DNA of 64,000 bases from Crambe crambe (taxonomy: Eukaryota > Porifera > Demospongiae > Poecilosclerida > Crambeidae). Below, in pieces: positions 37,004 to 48,300 of this stretch. A program made the translations under genes and the position numbers. The stretch lies in NCBI GenBank assembly GCA_963924555.1, contig OZ004597.1:3490404-3554403 (forward strand), in the 5' to 3' direction. How positions within the stretch are numbered: the first letter of the stretch is position 1; the number at the start of each line of letters is the position of its first letter. The notes beneath the pieces were generated by a model. It ran no database searches and had not been told where the DNA came from. It saw only the letters and a list, made by a program, of their open reading frames with translations.

Positions 37004-38079
37004 GGTGTGACTAGGCTGTTGATATTCTCAGGGGGCCCTTGGCCTCAGGCATGTGGTTTTGAGTGGCCACACAATAATGTACCACAACATGTAGCTATAT
37101 CAGCACAGGAAAAATACAAAACAAATGACAAAGAGACAAAACAACAACAAAAACAATTAGAGGCAAGTCATGTACACTAGTGTGCACTCCAGCCATCCAG
37201 ACATCATGACATGGAATCATTCCTTCTTTATAATAATAATTATGCTCTAGCTTTCCATGGCTAGTATAGTTAGGCATTATAGAACACATCAGAGCATGTT
37301 TGAGAAATGACTCACATGGTGATATCTGTACCACAATAGCCTGTGTGAATTGTGTATTAACGAGTAAATCATAAACTGCACTTTTTTGTGGTTTCAGCTG
37401 CTGTGGTTACCAAAATGTGAAACCACACTTGCTCCACTATACTTACTTTGGACACCTCGCTAAGCCTTTTTAATCCACAGTAGCCGGCCTTGCCTATAAA
37501 TAATAGGAGCCAAGGAAGTGGGTACTGAGTCTACAAAGTCTACACTTTGTTCTTGTTTGTAAGAGGAGCAAACTAATATTAACATGGGCTTATTTGTATT
37601 TTATGAAGGGCATGCTTTTAATTACTGTACACTCAGTGTAAATTACTGTTTATCAAAACACTGGGCAATTGCTTACACTAGTACATAATAATACGCAATG
37701 CACAAAATGGATGTGGTGGAGATCCTGCAGACAAATTCTATATCCCTCTGGAGTATTATGTGGTACATGGTATGATATTTTAGTGAGTGGGCATCAGCTG
37801 TCATGGTGGAAAGTGTGCTTAAGTTTAATAATTATCTAAGTCCTAATCTGGACAACCCTCTTTTTATTGGGCCCACAAGGGTGAGGTAAGACTCTCCTAC
37901 GTGGATGTTGAACCATTTACAGATAAAGTTTAATCATGACGGTCCCAGCTAATAACACAGTTGCATCGTGGACTTGTATGTACACAATTATTATTATGAC
38001 ACTTGACTTCCCCTGTGATGTTGCTTGTTTATCCAATCGACTGGTTGGTTGGTCTGAACGGATGGTTGGTTCATCATGC

Positions 38080-38290
38080 AGAGACAGACCACAGTTGTTC
38101 ATCTGATAGTCACTACATGTATGTCCCTAGACAGTGAGGGTAGCTTCAAACTTAAATGTCTCTAGAGAGAGACCACAGTTGTTCATCTGATAGTCACTAT
38201 GTCCCTGTAGTTGATATTAAATGTCTCTAGAGAGAGACCACAGTTATTCATCTGATAGTCACTATGTCCCCAGACAGTGCAGATAGTTCC
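38080..38290 (+). repeat. Three irregular tandem units (ACCACAGTTGTTCATCTGATAG)
   Basis: GACCACAGTTGTTCATCTGA recurs at 38086, 38170 and 38235 with variable spacing. The second Slp copy has only one such unit (47811). The repeat grew only in this copy. Confidence 0.8.
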
Positions 38291-40032
38291 AAACTACATA
38301 CGTACCTGGAAGTTGTAAACTCTATGTGCTGCTGGCATGTATTAACTGACCGTAAGTGATGACCTTTCTGCTACTGTTAATAATGAATTAATCACCTATT
38401 TGTACAGATGCATTGATGAAATGATTCCAATTAAGTCCCAAGAAAGGTTTAGCTACAATCCCAAGAAGTCAGTCAAATGTTGTTGATCTCAGGAAGACCC
38501 CACACTGCTTGTAGGTATACATGTAATGGTGCCAGGAAGTGTATGTTTTTGCAATCCCGAGAAGGTGCCCCTCTTCATAACAGGAAGACAGCTGTATAAA
38601 TACAATCCAGGAAGGTGTTTGTCCCTCTTTAAAGTAGTATCTTAAAAGTGACATGTAATCAGTACCAGCCCCATGGCTCACGTCCTAGGACATTTTCAGT
38701 CAATTCATCCTGTCATTTTCTGCCCTTTGTCTGACCTAATCACATGTCCAATTAATTTTTTACACTGCATCTACTGTACTAGGGGAGGGGCAGTAGAAGG
38801 GGGTGGTGCTTGAGCACCCTGAACCCCACATGACCTACTGTGGGGTGGGTGATGCTTGATCACCCTGAATCTCAGGAGTTATTATTGCCATATTTGGTAT
38901 AGTCTGATGTACAGGACTCTGAGACAGGAATATGAGCAGGCTCGGTACCAGCAACTTCAGTTCAAGGATAAACGTCAGCGTTCTTGCTGCGAGCGTCCAT
39001 TCGGAAGACTTCTGAACAAGGGGGCCCCCTTGTCCCACCTGTGGGAACCGAGTATGCAAGTTATGTCGGAATCCATCGCATAATCCATCCCAGAAGTTCA
39101 AGTGCAATGTGTGCACCAAGAAATGGTAAGAACTGATCAGAGCTATAATGTTGCATGTGATGGTTGGGGGAGGGGACTTGATGGGAATGGGAGGGAGTCA
39201 TGATGTGGCACCCTCCAAAGCAAGACAAGTATTTCTGTGGAGTTCTATCAACTCACAAGGAGCAAAGACAAGGCCATTGGGGATATGCTTCAGGGCACAA
39301 TAATTGATTCAGGATGTTATGGATGTGTAATGCTATGTACATACACAGACAGTACCTCTCGCAACAAATAAAGCTGCAGCTGGCTATTGGAGCTAAGTGG
39401 TTTTTGATGTGTACTTTCACTGTAGAAGAATCATTGATAGAATGTGCACAGGTGCTCACTTGTAGGATTAAAATTGCATAAAGTAATTCACTCAAGTCAC
39501 CTATGGAATTTGAATACAGCATAATATATGTCACATGTCTCTTGAGTATGGGACAAACTGATTCGATCAATTTTAGCTGTTGTATTCATGTTACTACTAC
39601 ATTTAATAGTGGGAAATTTTCGTGAGGTAAAATGAGAGAGTGATGGCACAGATTGCCCTGTTGGACTAATACTTAACATTTTCTTTCATAACTCCAGGAT
39701 ACTTCCTCCTACAGGCAGCAACTCCTAACTTTAAGACGCACTATAATCCTTTACCTTTAACTCAACATATTCAAAAATAGCACGTCATTTTCCAACCTGC
39801 TAGTTTTCAACCTACAACGTGGCAGACATTGTTGCACCCGTACACATGATTCTTGGACCTTTATCTCACGACTAGCGAATCTGTCATTAGCTTTCTCTCT
39901 TGATGTTGATCTCTCGATGCTCAGCTCATACAATAATGAAACCTAACATAGCTACAACTTTAAAGTTCATACTACAATACATGTACATGAACTTTAACTT
40001 GGATAGCAGGATCATTGCAGGTGAAAACAAAT

Positions 40033-40330
40033 AAAGGAAAAAAAGTGTTTTATTCTAAATAAAAAGGAAAGTAGGGATGGCTGTGTGCAGTTCAAAAAAG
40101 TTCAGCAACAAGAGAGTGAACTTCAGTCAAGTAACCCCTTACCCATCACCAATATTACCTACTTCACAGGCCAAAATGAGATATAAAGGGGGTGAAGTAG
40201 GAATAGTTAGCTCGTAGTTTGGTAATATTGGTGATGGGTAAAGGGGTTACTTGACTGAAGTTCACTCTCTTGTCTCTCTTGTTGCTGAACTTAAACTGAA
40301 CTGCATCCATCCCTACTTTTCTTTTTTAAA
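40033..40330. mobile_element. Palindromic MITE family B
   Basis: Left arm AAAAAGGAAAGTAGGGATGG ... TTCAGCAACAAGAGAGTGAA ... CCCCTTACCCATCACC is mirrored on the right. It interrupts the duplicated segment: copy 2 (49670) joins directly across. A truncated relative is at 63100-63265. Confidence 0.85.
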
Positions 40331-41196
40331 CTGTTTCATTTTCTAGTGTGTGAACCCTTTACCGACTTCAATTGTAAGCACACAATAGAAGCAAATGCAA
40401 TCAAGGGCTAGCATGCTATGGATGCCAAGCATCAAGGGAGCTATTGTAGGACATGAAAATTTTGTTGTATGATCTATGCCAATCACAAATTGAAATAATA
40501 TAACTATGCCTGGTTGTGATAACATAAGAAGTTGTACCGAGACTTTTATTGTTTAAAGGTCTTTGTTGGCAAGTCAGTCCACAGGTACAAACACAATTTG
40601 TTGATTATAACTACTCAATTCTTATCAAAATTTCGAATCATATAAAACAAAAAACCAGCTTGTAGAGTGAGTGATCAGCTCTGCTGGTGTTTTAGATGTG
40701 AAATTAAAGTTAGAGAAGATACACAGTGATCAAGTGAAATGCAATTAGAGATTAAGATGACTGGTCTATCATTACACTTCTTTTTTCAGCCCTCAAGGCT
40801 ATTAGTAAAATTACTAGGGCAATGTGCAACATTAATTTTGACAGCGAGCGAGCAAGCAAGTTAGTGCTACAACTCTTTAGAAGATTTTGCTATTGTAACA
40901 AAGTACTTAAATAAGCCTAGAGCCTCTACAACAACTACTATAGCAATGTACATAGTCAGGTAGCTTAGTTATAAAATCAAGATGGAGCGGACAAAAGCAT
41001 CAAATTTTTTGTGGTCACTCTTTAGGTGGTATGGTTTGATTTCAGGGTAGGAGCCACCTTAGGAATCCCTTGGAATGATTTTTATTCAATTTCTTATACA
41101 AAAATTGCGAACATTTAAAATTTCGCGATGCATAGTAACTATATTGCGAAAATAAAAAATGCGAAAATATTTTGTCCAAAGTTTGAAAGAAGTGCT

Positions 41197-41376
41197 CTAT
41201 TTTGTACAACTACAGCTACAAAGTTCAGTACATCGCCAGTTAGCTTTCTTGCATGAACATCTTCCACCACAGCCTTTAGAACTCTTACAGCCACATTTAA
41301 CAAGTTCAGTACAGGCTTGTGAAGCGACTGGCAGGGTCATCCACACAGGAACCCATGCTTTGCACTCTGCATTCAT
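41197..41376 (-). pseudogene. Cys-rich C-terminal fragment of a transposon-type protein
   Basis: A 59-codon minus-strand frame from ATG at 41376 to TAG at 41197 encodes KAWVPVWMTLPVASQACTEL, then a dense cysteine cluster (KCGCKSSKGCGGRCSCKK, CTELCSCSC). This cysteine-rich tail is the kind I recall at the C-terminus of transposon-like proteins in cnidarian, sponge and other invertebrate genomes; that recollection is not checked. The frame is open upstream to about 41430 and then meets a stop, so the protein is truncated or frameshifted. Its place inside a terminal-inverted-repeat element supports a transposon origin. Confidence 0.6.
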
Positions 41377-41750
41377 ACTTCGAGTTGTGCCGAGACTCTT
41401 TGGTGCTGGCTGCCTTCTTGAAATTGAAGAGAATCATCTGCGCTATCATGAGACATGTCTGTGACTCCTGACCAACAAAATCGGATCCTTTGAGTAGGAT
41501 ATTTTGAGCATTTGCTGCAATCCATGCTCAAAAATAAGGAGTAAGTATTTCCCCTCCTTTTGTTCTTTGACATCAGGAAAATACTGCATGACTCTTTCCT
41601 TAAAGCGAACTATTAATCTCTTTCCTGATGCCTAAATCGCATAAACGATCCTGATAAATCTGCCGCAGAGATGATAGCCTAAAACAGAATTCTCCACCCT
41701 CAACAGAGTCTTCAATGTGACAAACAAGCTCTCGCTTCAAGTTTACTCAC

Positions 41751-41960
41751 CTCTGAATCACCATCATCAGAATATCGGCTTTTTCTGAGAAATGAACGGT
41801 ACTTATTTCTAAATTCAGTTAAACAAGAAAAATGGTCCTTTGCTTCAATAGCAATGAGGTCAGCACCACACCAGGCCCTTCCACCATATTTAGAGGACAT
41901 TTGAGTGCTCAAGTCTTCTGCTGACAAATAATGCAAAGTGTCCAATCCATGACTCTTAGT
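41751..41960 (-). pseudogene. Second minus-strand coding relic in the same transposon
   Basis: One frame reads MDWTLCIICQQKT, then a TGA, then ALKCPLNM, a zinc-knuckle-like CxxC followed by CP that I associate with proteins having the Cys-rich tail above. Another frame is open through LSTQMSSKYGGRAWCGADL to GDSE and meets a GT donor-like site at 41750. At least one frame is broken, so this is a degenerate exon of the element's protein. Confidence 0.4.
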
Positions 41961-43009
41961 CTAGGGAAAATGAAGTGTCTGAAATCACAATAGAGACAAT
42001 GACTTACTCTTAGTCCTCTGATTAGAAAAGAGATCCAGCAAGGTGTGCTTTAGACAGAAAACTACCAGCAGCTGCCTGCAAGTTTAACAGGCTATAGACT
42101 AAATGGCATGTATCAAATTAGTGCTCTTTTCACAAAACAGATTCTGTAAGAAATATTTCATATTTTCGCGTTTTTAATTTTCGCAATATTATGTGCTATA
42201 TAGCGCGAAAATTTAAAATTTCGCGGGTACCGTATTTTTGTATAAGAAGACTTCAAAATTGAATAAAAATCATTCCAAGGGATTCCCAAGGTGGCTCCTA
42301 CCCTGAAATCAAATCATACTACCTAAAGAGTGACCACAAAAAATTTGACACTTTTGTCTGCTCCGTCTTGATTTCTTAAAATTATGGTGCTAAGCTACCT
42401 GACTAACAGCATTTAACAGTGAGCAGCTGATAGGCTCCAGTGCTTGATATTGCTATCAGAGACAAGAGTCATGTAAAGTTGTGATTTCAACTGGGAAGCT
42501 CCATACATAGAAAGCTGTAAATACTTATCACTAAGCCAAGTGCCTACAATCCACTCAGATAAACCTAGCGCCTTGATTACAATTGGAGCATGCATGCGCA
42601 CAGCGCTACTAATTCGGGACACATACGTATGTACCTACATGTACATACGCCTGGGGCATTTTGGAGTGTAGACCTAGATATATATATATATAATATTTTA
42701 CAATTTCAATGAGTCATGACCTGAGAGTCAGCTTGCTCGCTGCGCTCGCTCGCTGAAATAAGTATAAACCCTATTATTGGCGAGCGAGCGAAGCCCCACA
42801 CTAATTGGTCAAAATGAAAAATTGAGATATTTATATGTACACGTACGTCAATCAAAATGCGCATGCGCTTACACATGCACATGAAATAGCTACTAAGCAA
42901 CATTGGTCTAATAACTTTTATGCAATCATTTTCGTTAAACTTAAAATTGAAACACTATTGTAGCGAGTATTATAGAACCCAGAGAACCAGAAAAGAAGTG
43001 AAGGAGGGC

Positions 43010-43240
43010 CCCAGAACACCCTCTAGAAACTGACAAGCAAAGAAGAGCGAGACTTCATGAAAGAAATGAAAGAGGCAGAGCTAGAAGGAGAACAGAGTCA
43101 AAGGAACAGAGAAAAACAAGACTAGCCAAAAGAAATGCGAGAGATAGAGCCAGGAGAAGGGAATGTACAGAGTCAGCAGAAGATCAGGCTGCAAGAGCAG
43201 AGCAAATGAGAGCCAGCAGAGTCAGCAGAACACAGCTGCC
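43010..43240 (+). pseudogene. Arg-rich Helitron-type N-terminal relic
   Basis: One frame reads ETDKQRRARLHERNERGRAR, then TESKEQRKTRLAKRNARDRA, then RRECTESAEDQAARAEQMRA. This matches the repeated xETxEQRxARLARRRxxxRxR blocks I know from the N-termini of invertebrate Helitron replication proteins. It has no start, runs into (TATTTTA)n sequence, and no helicase or Rep motifs follow. It abuts the left border of the gene-3 tail duplication. Confidence 0.5.
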
Positions 43241-43506
43241 AGATTTATATTTTATATTTATATTTTATATTGTTCTCTTCATTCTATCTAGTTCTCAATA
43301 TTTTATTATATTATATTTATATTTTATATTGTTCTCTTTGTTGGGGGGTATTAATTGTTCAACATCTCAGGGATGTTAGCAAATTGACAATCTTGAATGA
43401 TGCACCAGATCTTAATATTCCCTAGGGTTCTCCACATTCCATATTATTATGGTTGTAGCTATGGGATTTGTGCTTGTGGTATGTGGTTTTGTATTTCCCG
43501 ATTCAG

Positions 43507-44141
43507 AGAGCCCATGGAATGTGAAGAAAAGCAGTTATTCTTATAATTCTCAAGTCCCAGTGGATGGAGGTATAGCCAAACGACCAATAAGATCACCACC
43601 GGTCAATGAAGGGTCTCCTGCCAAGCGTAGGATAAGCATTGGTGGGATGGATGGCATAGTCAGACCCACTGGGGAACAAAGAGGTCATCCTTTCCCATTC
43701 AGAGGAAATGGTAAGTCATCTAGTTTTATATTCCATCCATATTAGAGCTGACATATAATCGACCCTTTACCTACTTGGGCTCCATTATGCCCTTAAATGC
43801 TGATATTACAGGGGATGAAATACACCCCAACTGGGTTCTCCCCCTAACTAAACTAGCTAGTCGGTTATGGCATTATTCTGGTTACAGATGTATCAAACGA
43901 AAAGGTGGGTTACGCCAAGCGGATGGCTCAGGGTTACTTAAAATCAGTTGGCATGGGAGAATTCACCCCCAAGACAAGCTCATACTCCAAAGAGACACTT
44001 CCGGCACCTTCAAAGCAAGACAAAAAAAACGCCATCACTACCACCACTACTACCACTACCACTACCACCACTACTACCACTACCACTACCACTCGATGGA
44101 AGAGATTAGATGATGATCATGACTTTGAATTTGATGTCTAA
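43507..44141 (+). pseudogene. Duplicate of the last two exons of gene 3
   Basis: Exons 43507-43710 and 43888-44141 match 18707-18910 and 19105-19331, with intron and flanks included (43325-44248 versus 18519-19434). The first exon differs in very few bases. The second is 27 nt longer because the ACT/ACC tract encodes 19 Thr instead of 10. Both exons stay open and spliceable, but no copy of the four 5' exons is found upstream, so it has no start codon of its own. It could serve only as a 3' alternative if spliced from another transcript. Confidence 0.85.
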
Positions 44142-45388
44142 TCATTCATTATTACATTCCATTGAGGTGCAGCAGCCTCAGCATTTTCATCAATTTTTTT
44201 CAACTCTCAATAATTATCTTTGTGTTTAATAACATGGGTCACACTTCATAAGAGTCTAGCTACAAGAAAACACATGCTGCATAGCACTTCAATAGCTGTG
44301 GTTGGTTCTAGCTAAAATAGCTACGATGAATAACTTAGGATTATTTCTCCAATGATTATAGACGCTCCTGACATCAGTAAATTTCCCTTACCCTTGTTGG
44401 AGAGCAGATGCAGAGCAGTCTGAGTCTTCCCTGAAACATTAGATCTGCTTGCATTGCCTAGTGAATGGTCTTGCCTTCCTTACTAGTGAGATCTCCTTCC
44501 TTCAAAAACTCCAACGGTTCTATTAGCTACAGTTATTAAAGAGTAAACATGATCTGATGGAATTATTGCCACCCCTGGGACTCTGCCAGATGTCCATCCG
44601 GTCATCTTTGAGTCCATTGATGCAGTTCTGATATGGTCCACCTCACTCAACACTCATGGGGCTTTTGCTTATCTGTGTAGCTACATCTCCCTCACTCTCA
44701 CTGTTCAGTGCTTGTGTATATGTTGTGTTTCTCCCATTTGACCAGTCGTCTCGTTATTTGGTGAAACTCCAAGGAGAATCATTGCAAAAGCTGTGATAAG
44801 GGTATCCAGGATGCTGCTGGTGCTGTTCAGCTTTGTGTGCATAAGTGCAGGAGTAACTTTTATCAAGATGGAATAGAAGCAGCCTATATCACTCTTGGTT
44901 GACTCTAGTAATGCCTTCAATTCTCTTAATCAAGAAGCCGCCCTCCACAACATTTATTTCCTCTGCTAGAGTCCCTACAGAGCTGTTCATTGATGATGGA
45001 GTGATCTTTTCTAAAGAGGTGCCCCGACCAATGGTTATTATTTTGTGTGCAGAAGTGGATTCGGCCTTATGCAAGCCCTCACTGATACTGATGTGTTATG
45101 GCATATTGATGGTCAGCATGATGTTCAGGGTTTTACCCTAGCTAGCTAGCTAGCTAGAATTAGCCTTTGGCGCGCGCTAAGCTTTATATTAGTAGCCGAC
45201 CCTTTACCATATGCATAGTGTAGGACGTTCATAGGAAGTTCATTGCGGACAGCTGATTTAACTTCCTTCTAATTGTGCCACGTATCCGGTATACTGTACC
45301 TTCCAACAGCAGTGCTAGCCAGCAAACGAAGTCAGTTTATAAATCCACTAGCTAGCTAGCTAGCTCACCTGCAAAGTCAATCAGTGTG
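44142..45388. other. Spacer between gene-3 tail copy and Slp gene
   Basis: To ~44248 it is the duplicated gene-3 3' flank. From ~44330 to 45140 there is unassigned sequence with minus-strand frames (45074-44889 and 44920-44705) that look like fragments of a decayed protein but match nothing I recognise. From ~45175 it matches the upstream region of the Slp duplicate (35990). Confidence 0.4.
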
Positions 45389-48300
45389 ATGGCAACAGCT
45401 AGAGAGAGGAGCAGATTGCCAGATTCAGAGGGTCCTCCAGAGCTACTCGACCTCAGTTTCCTGACAGATGAGGAGAGGGAGAAGATAGAGGCAGTTCTGA
45501 AGGCAGATGAGGAGCTGAGAACCAGAGAGAAGATCAGACTGGGGTTAGTCTCTGAGTATTCAGATATGAATCTTATGCTAGCTGACCATTATTAATTGCA
45601 ACATAGGTGCCGAGTTTCAGCTACTAAGTTTGTTGATATTCTCAGGGGGGCCAGGCATGTGGTTTTGAGTGGTCACACAATAATGTACCACAACATGTAG
45701 CTATATCAGGCAGCAGGCACAGGAAAAATAATAAACGACAAAGAAACGAACAAGCAGCAACAAAGACAAAACAACAACAAAAACAATTAGAGGCGAGTCA
45801 CGTACACTCGTGTGCACTCCAGCCATCCAGACATCATGACATGGAATCATTCCTTCTTTATAATAATAATTATGCTCTAGCTTTCCATGGCTAGTATAGT
45901 TAGGCATTATGGAACACACAACCAAAATAATTTTTCATCAGAGCCATGTTTGAGAAATGACTCACGTGGTGATATCTGTAGAGTGATACCACAAGAAATA
46001 TAATCATGAGTACCTCTCCTATAGCCTGTGTGAATTGTGCATATTTTATAGTACCCGAGTCCTGTGTGTTAATGAGTAAATCATAAACTGCACTTTTTTT
46101 TGTGGTTTCAGCTGCTAGTGGTTACCTTTGCTCTACAAAATGTGATACCACACTTGCTCCACTATACTTACCTTGGACACCTCGCTAAGCCTTTTTAATC
46201 CACAGTATAGTAGCCGGCCTTGTCAATAATAAGTAACCAAGGAAGTGGCTACTGAGTCTACAACATATTACACTTTGTTCTTGTTTGTAAGAGGAGCTAA
46301 CTAATATTAACACCGGCTATAAGAGAGTTATGCATTTTGGACTAATACATGATACATACCTCTAGAGTGCGAGTGTATGGGAAAGGGTCTGAGGGCATGC
46401 TTTTGATTACTGTACACTCAGTGTTTATCAAAACACTGGGTAATTCAAGTCCAGCATTGCTTACACTAGTACACAATATATGTAAACAATACACAAAGTG
46501 GATGTGGTGGAGATCCTGCAGACAAATTCTATATCCCTCTGGAGTATTATATGGTACATGGTGTGATATTTTAGTGGGCATCAGCTGTCATGGTGGATGG
46601 AAAGTGTGCTTAAGTTTAATAATTATCTAAGTCCTATCCCTCTAATCTGGACAACTCTCTTTTTATTGGGCCCTCAAGGGTGAGGTGAGACTCTCCTACA
46701 GTGGATGTTGAACCTTTTACAGATAGAGGTTAATCATGATAATGACAGTCCCCAAGGGTGAGGTGAGATTCTCCTACAGTGGATGTTGAACCTTTTACAG
46801 ATAAAGGTTAATCATGATAATGACAGTCCCCAAGGGTGAGGTGAGACTCCCCTACAGTGGATGTTGAACCTTTTACAGATAAAGGTTAATCATGATAATG
46901 ACAGTCCCCAAGGGTGAGGTGAGACTCTCCTACAGTGGATGTTGAACCTTTTACAGATAAAGGTTAATCATGATAATGACAGTCCCCAAGGGTGAGGTGA
47001 GACTCTCCTACAGTGGATGTTGAACCTTTTACAGATAAAGGTTAATCATGATAATGACAGTCCCCAAGGGTGAGGTGAGATTCTCCTACAGTGGATGTTG
47101 AACCTTTTACAGATAAAGGTTAATCATGATAATGACAGTCCCCAAGGGTGAGGTGAGACTCCCCTACAGTGGATGTTGAACCTTTTACAGATAAAGGTTA
47201 ATCATGATAATGATAGTCCCCAAGGGTGAGGTGAGACTCTCCTACAGTGGATGTTGAACCTTTTACAGATAAAGGTTAATCATGATAATGACAGTCCCCA
47301 AGGGTGAGGTGAGACTCTCCTACAGTGGATGTTGAACCTTTTACAGATAAAGGTTAATCATGATAATGACAGTCCCCAAGGGTGAGGTGAGACTCTCCTA
47401 CAGTGGATGTTGAACCTTTTACAGATAAAGGTTAATCATGATAATGACAGTCCCCAAGGGTGAGGTGAGACTCTCCTACAGTGGATGTTGAACCTTTTAC
47501 AGATAAAGGTTAATCATGATAATGACAGTCCCCAAGGGTGAGGTGAGACTCTCCTACAGTGGATGTTGAACCTTTTACAGATAAAGGTTAATCATGATAA
47601 TGACAGTCCCCAAGGGTGAGGTGAGACTCTCCTACAGTGGATGTTGAACCTTTTACAGATAAAGGTTAATCATGATAATGACAGTCCCAGCTAATAACAC
47701 AGTTACTTGTATGACACTTGACTTCCCTGTGATGTTGTTTGTTTACCCAATTGACTGGTTGGTTGGTCTGGATGGATGGTTGATTCATCATGCATAATGT
47801 CTCTAGAGAGAGACCACAGTTGTTCATCTGATAGTCACTGTGTCCCCAGACAGTGAGGGTAGTTCCAAACTACGTACCTGGAAGTTGTAAACTCTATGTG
47901 CTGCTGGCATGTACTAACTGACCCGTGAGTGATGACCTTTCTGTTGCTGTTAATAATGATTAATCACCTATTTATACAGATGCATGGGTAAAAACCTTAG
48001 AAATCATTCCCAAGAAAGGTTTAGCTACAATCCCAAGAAGTCTGTCAAATGTTGTTGATCTCAGGAAGACCCCAGACTGCTTGTAGGTATACATGTAATG
48101 GTGCCAGGAAGTGTATGTTTTTACAATCCTGAGAAGGTGCCCCTCTTCATAACAGGAAGACAGCTGTACAAATACAATCCAGGAAGGTGTTTGGCCCTCT
48201 TTAAAGTAGTATCTTAAAAGTGACATGTAATCAGTACCAGCCCCAGCCCCATGGCTCATGTCCTAGGACATTTTCAGTCTGTCATTTTCTGCTGACCAAA

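Larger units (their letters stand above)
36234..39125 (+). pseudogene. Decayed duplicate of the first two Slp exons
   Basis: Exon 36234-36388 encodes the same 51 residues as the Slp exon at 45389-45543 (SHD1 helix, LSFLTDEEREKIEAVLKADE). The second exon, 38915-39125, is one base longer than its partner (211 versus 210): a C-run near 39025-39029 has five C instead of four, shifting the zinc-finger frame. One zinc-ligand region also differs (QRSCCER versus QCSCCER). Splice sites remain GT-AG. No copies of the later exons (linker, C2A, C2B) follow; a transposon lies there instead. The intact first exon could act as an alternative first exon for the true gene if transcribed, skipping the broken exon; that is inference. 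Confidence 0.85.
40963..42415. mobile_element. 1.45-kb DNA transposon with ~130-bp or longer inverted ends
   Basis: TAGTCAGGTAGCTTAG at the left is mirrored by CTAAGCTACCTGACTA at the right, and the homology continues inward through CAAGATGGAGCGGACAAAAG, TGGTCACTCTTTAG and AGGAATCCCTTGGAATGATT. The interior, between GCGAAAATTT-type palindromes, holds minus-strand coding relics (next entries). Probably a decayed element. Confidence 0.8.

Noticed and set aside
44705..45074. Minus-strand frames that might be a gene before the Slp start
   Set aside because: Two short frames separated by a shift and stops, no splice logic and no recognised motif. Noted only in the spacer entry.
46675..47688. 78-bp array as a CRISPR array or coding repeat
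   Set aside because: Units are contiguous without unique spacers, and the host is eukaryotic. Frames contain stops in each unit (for example TGA in GGTGAGG).
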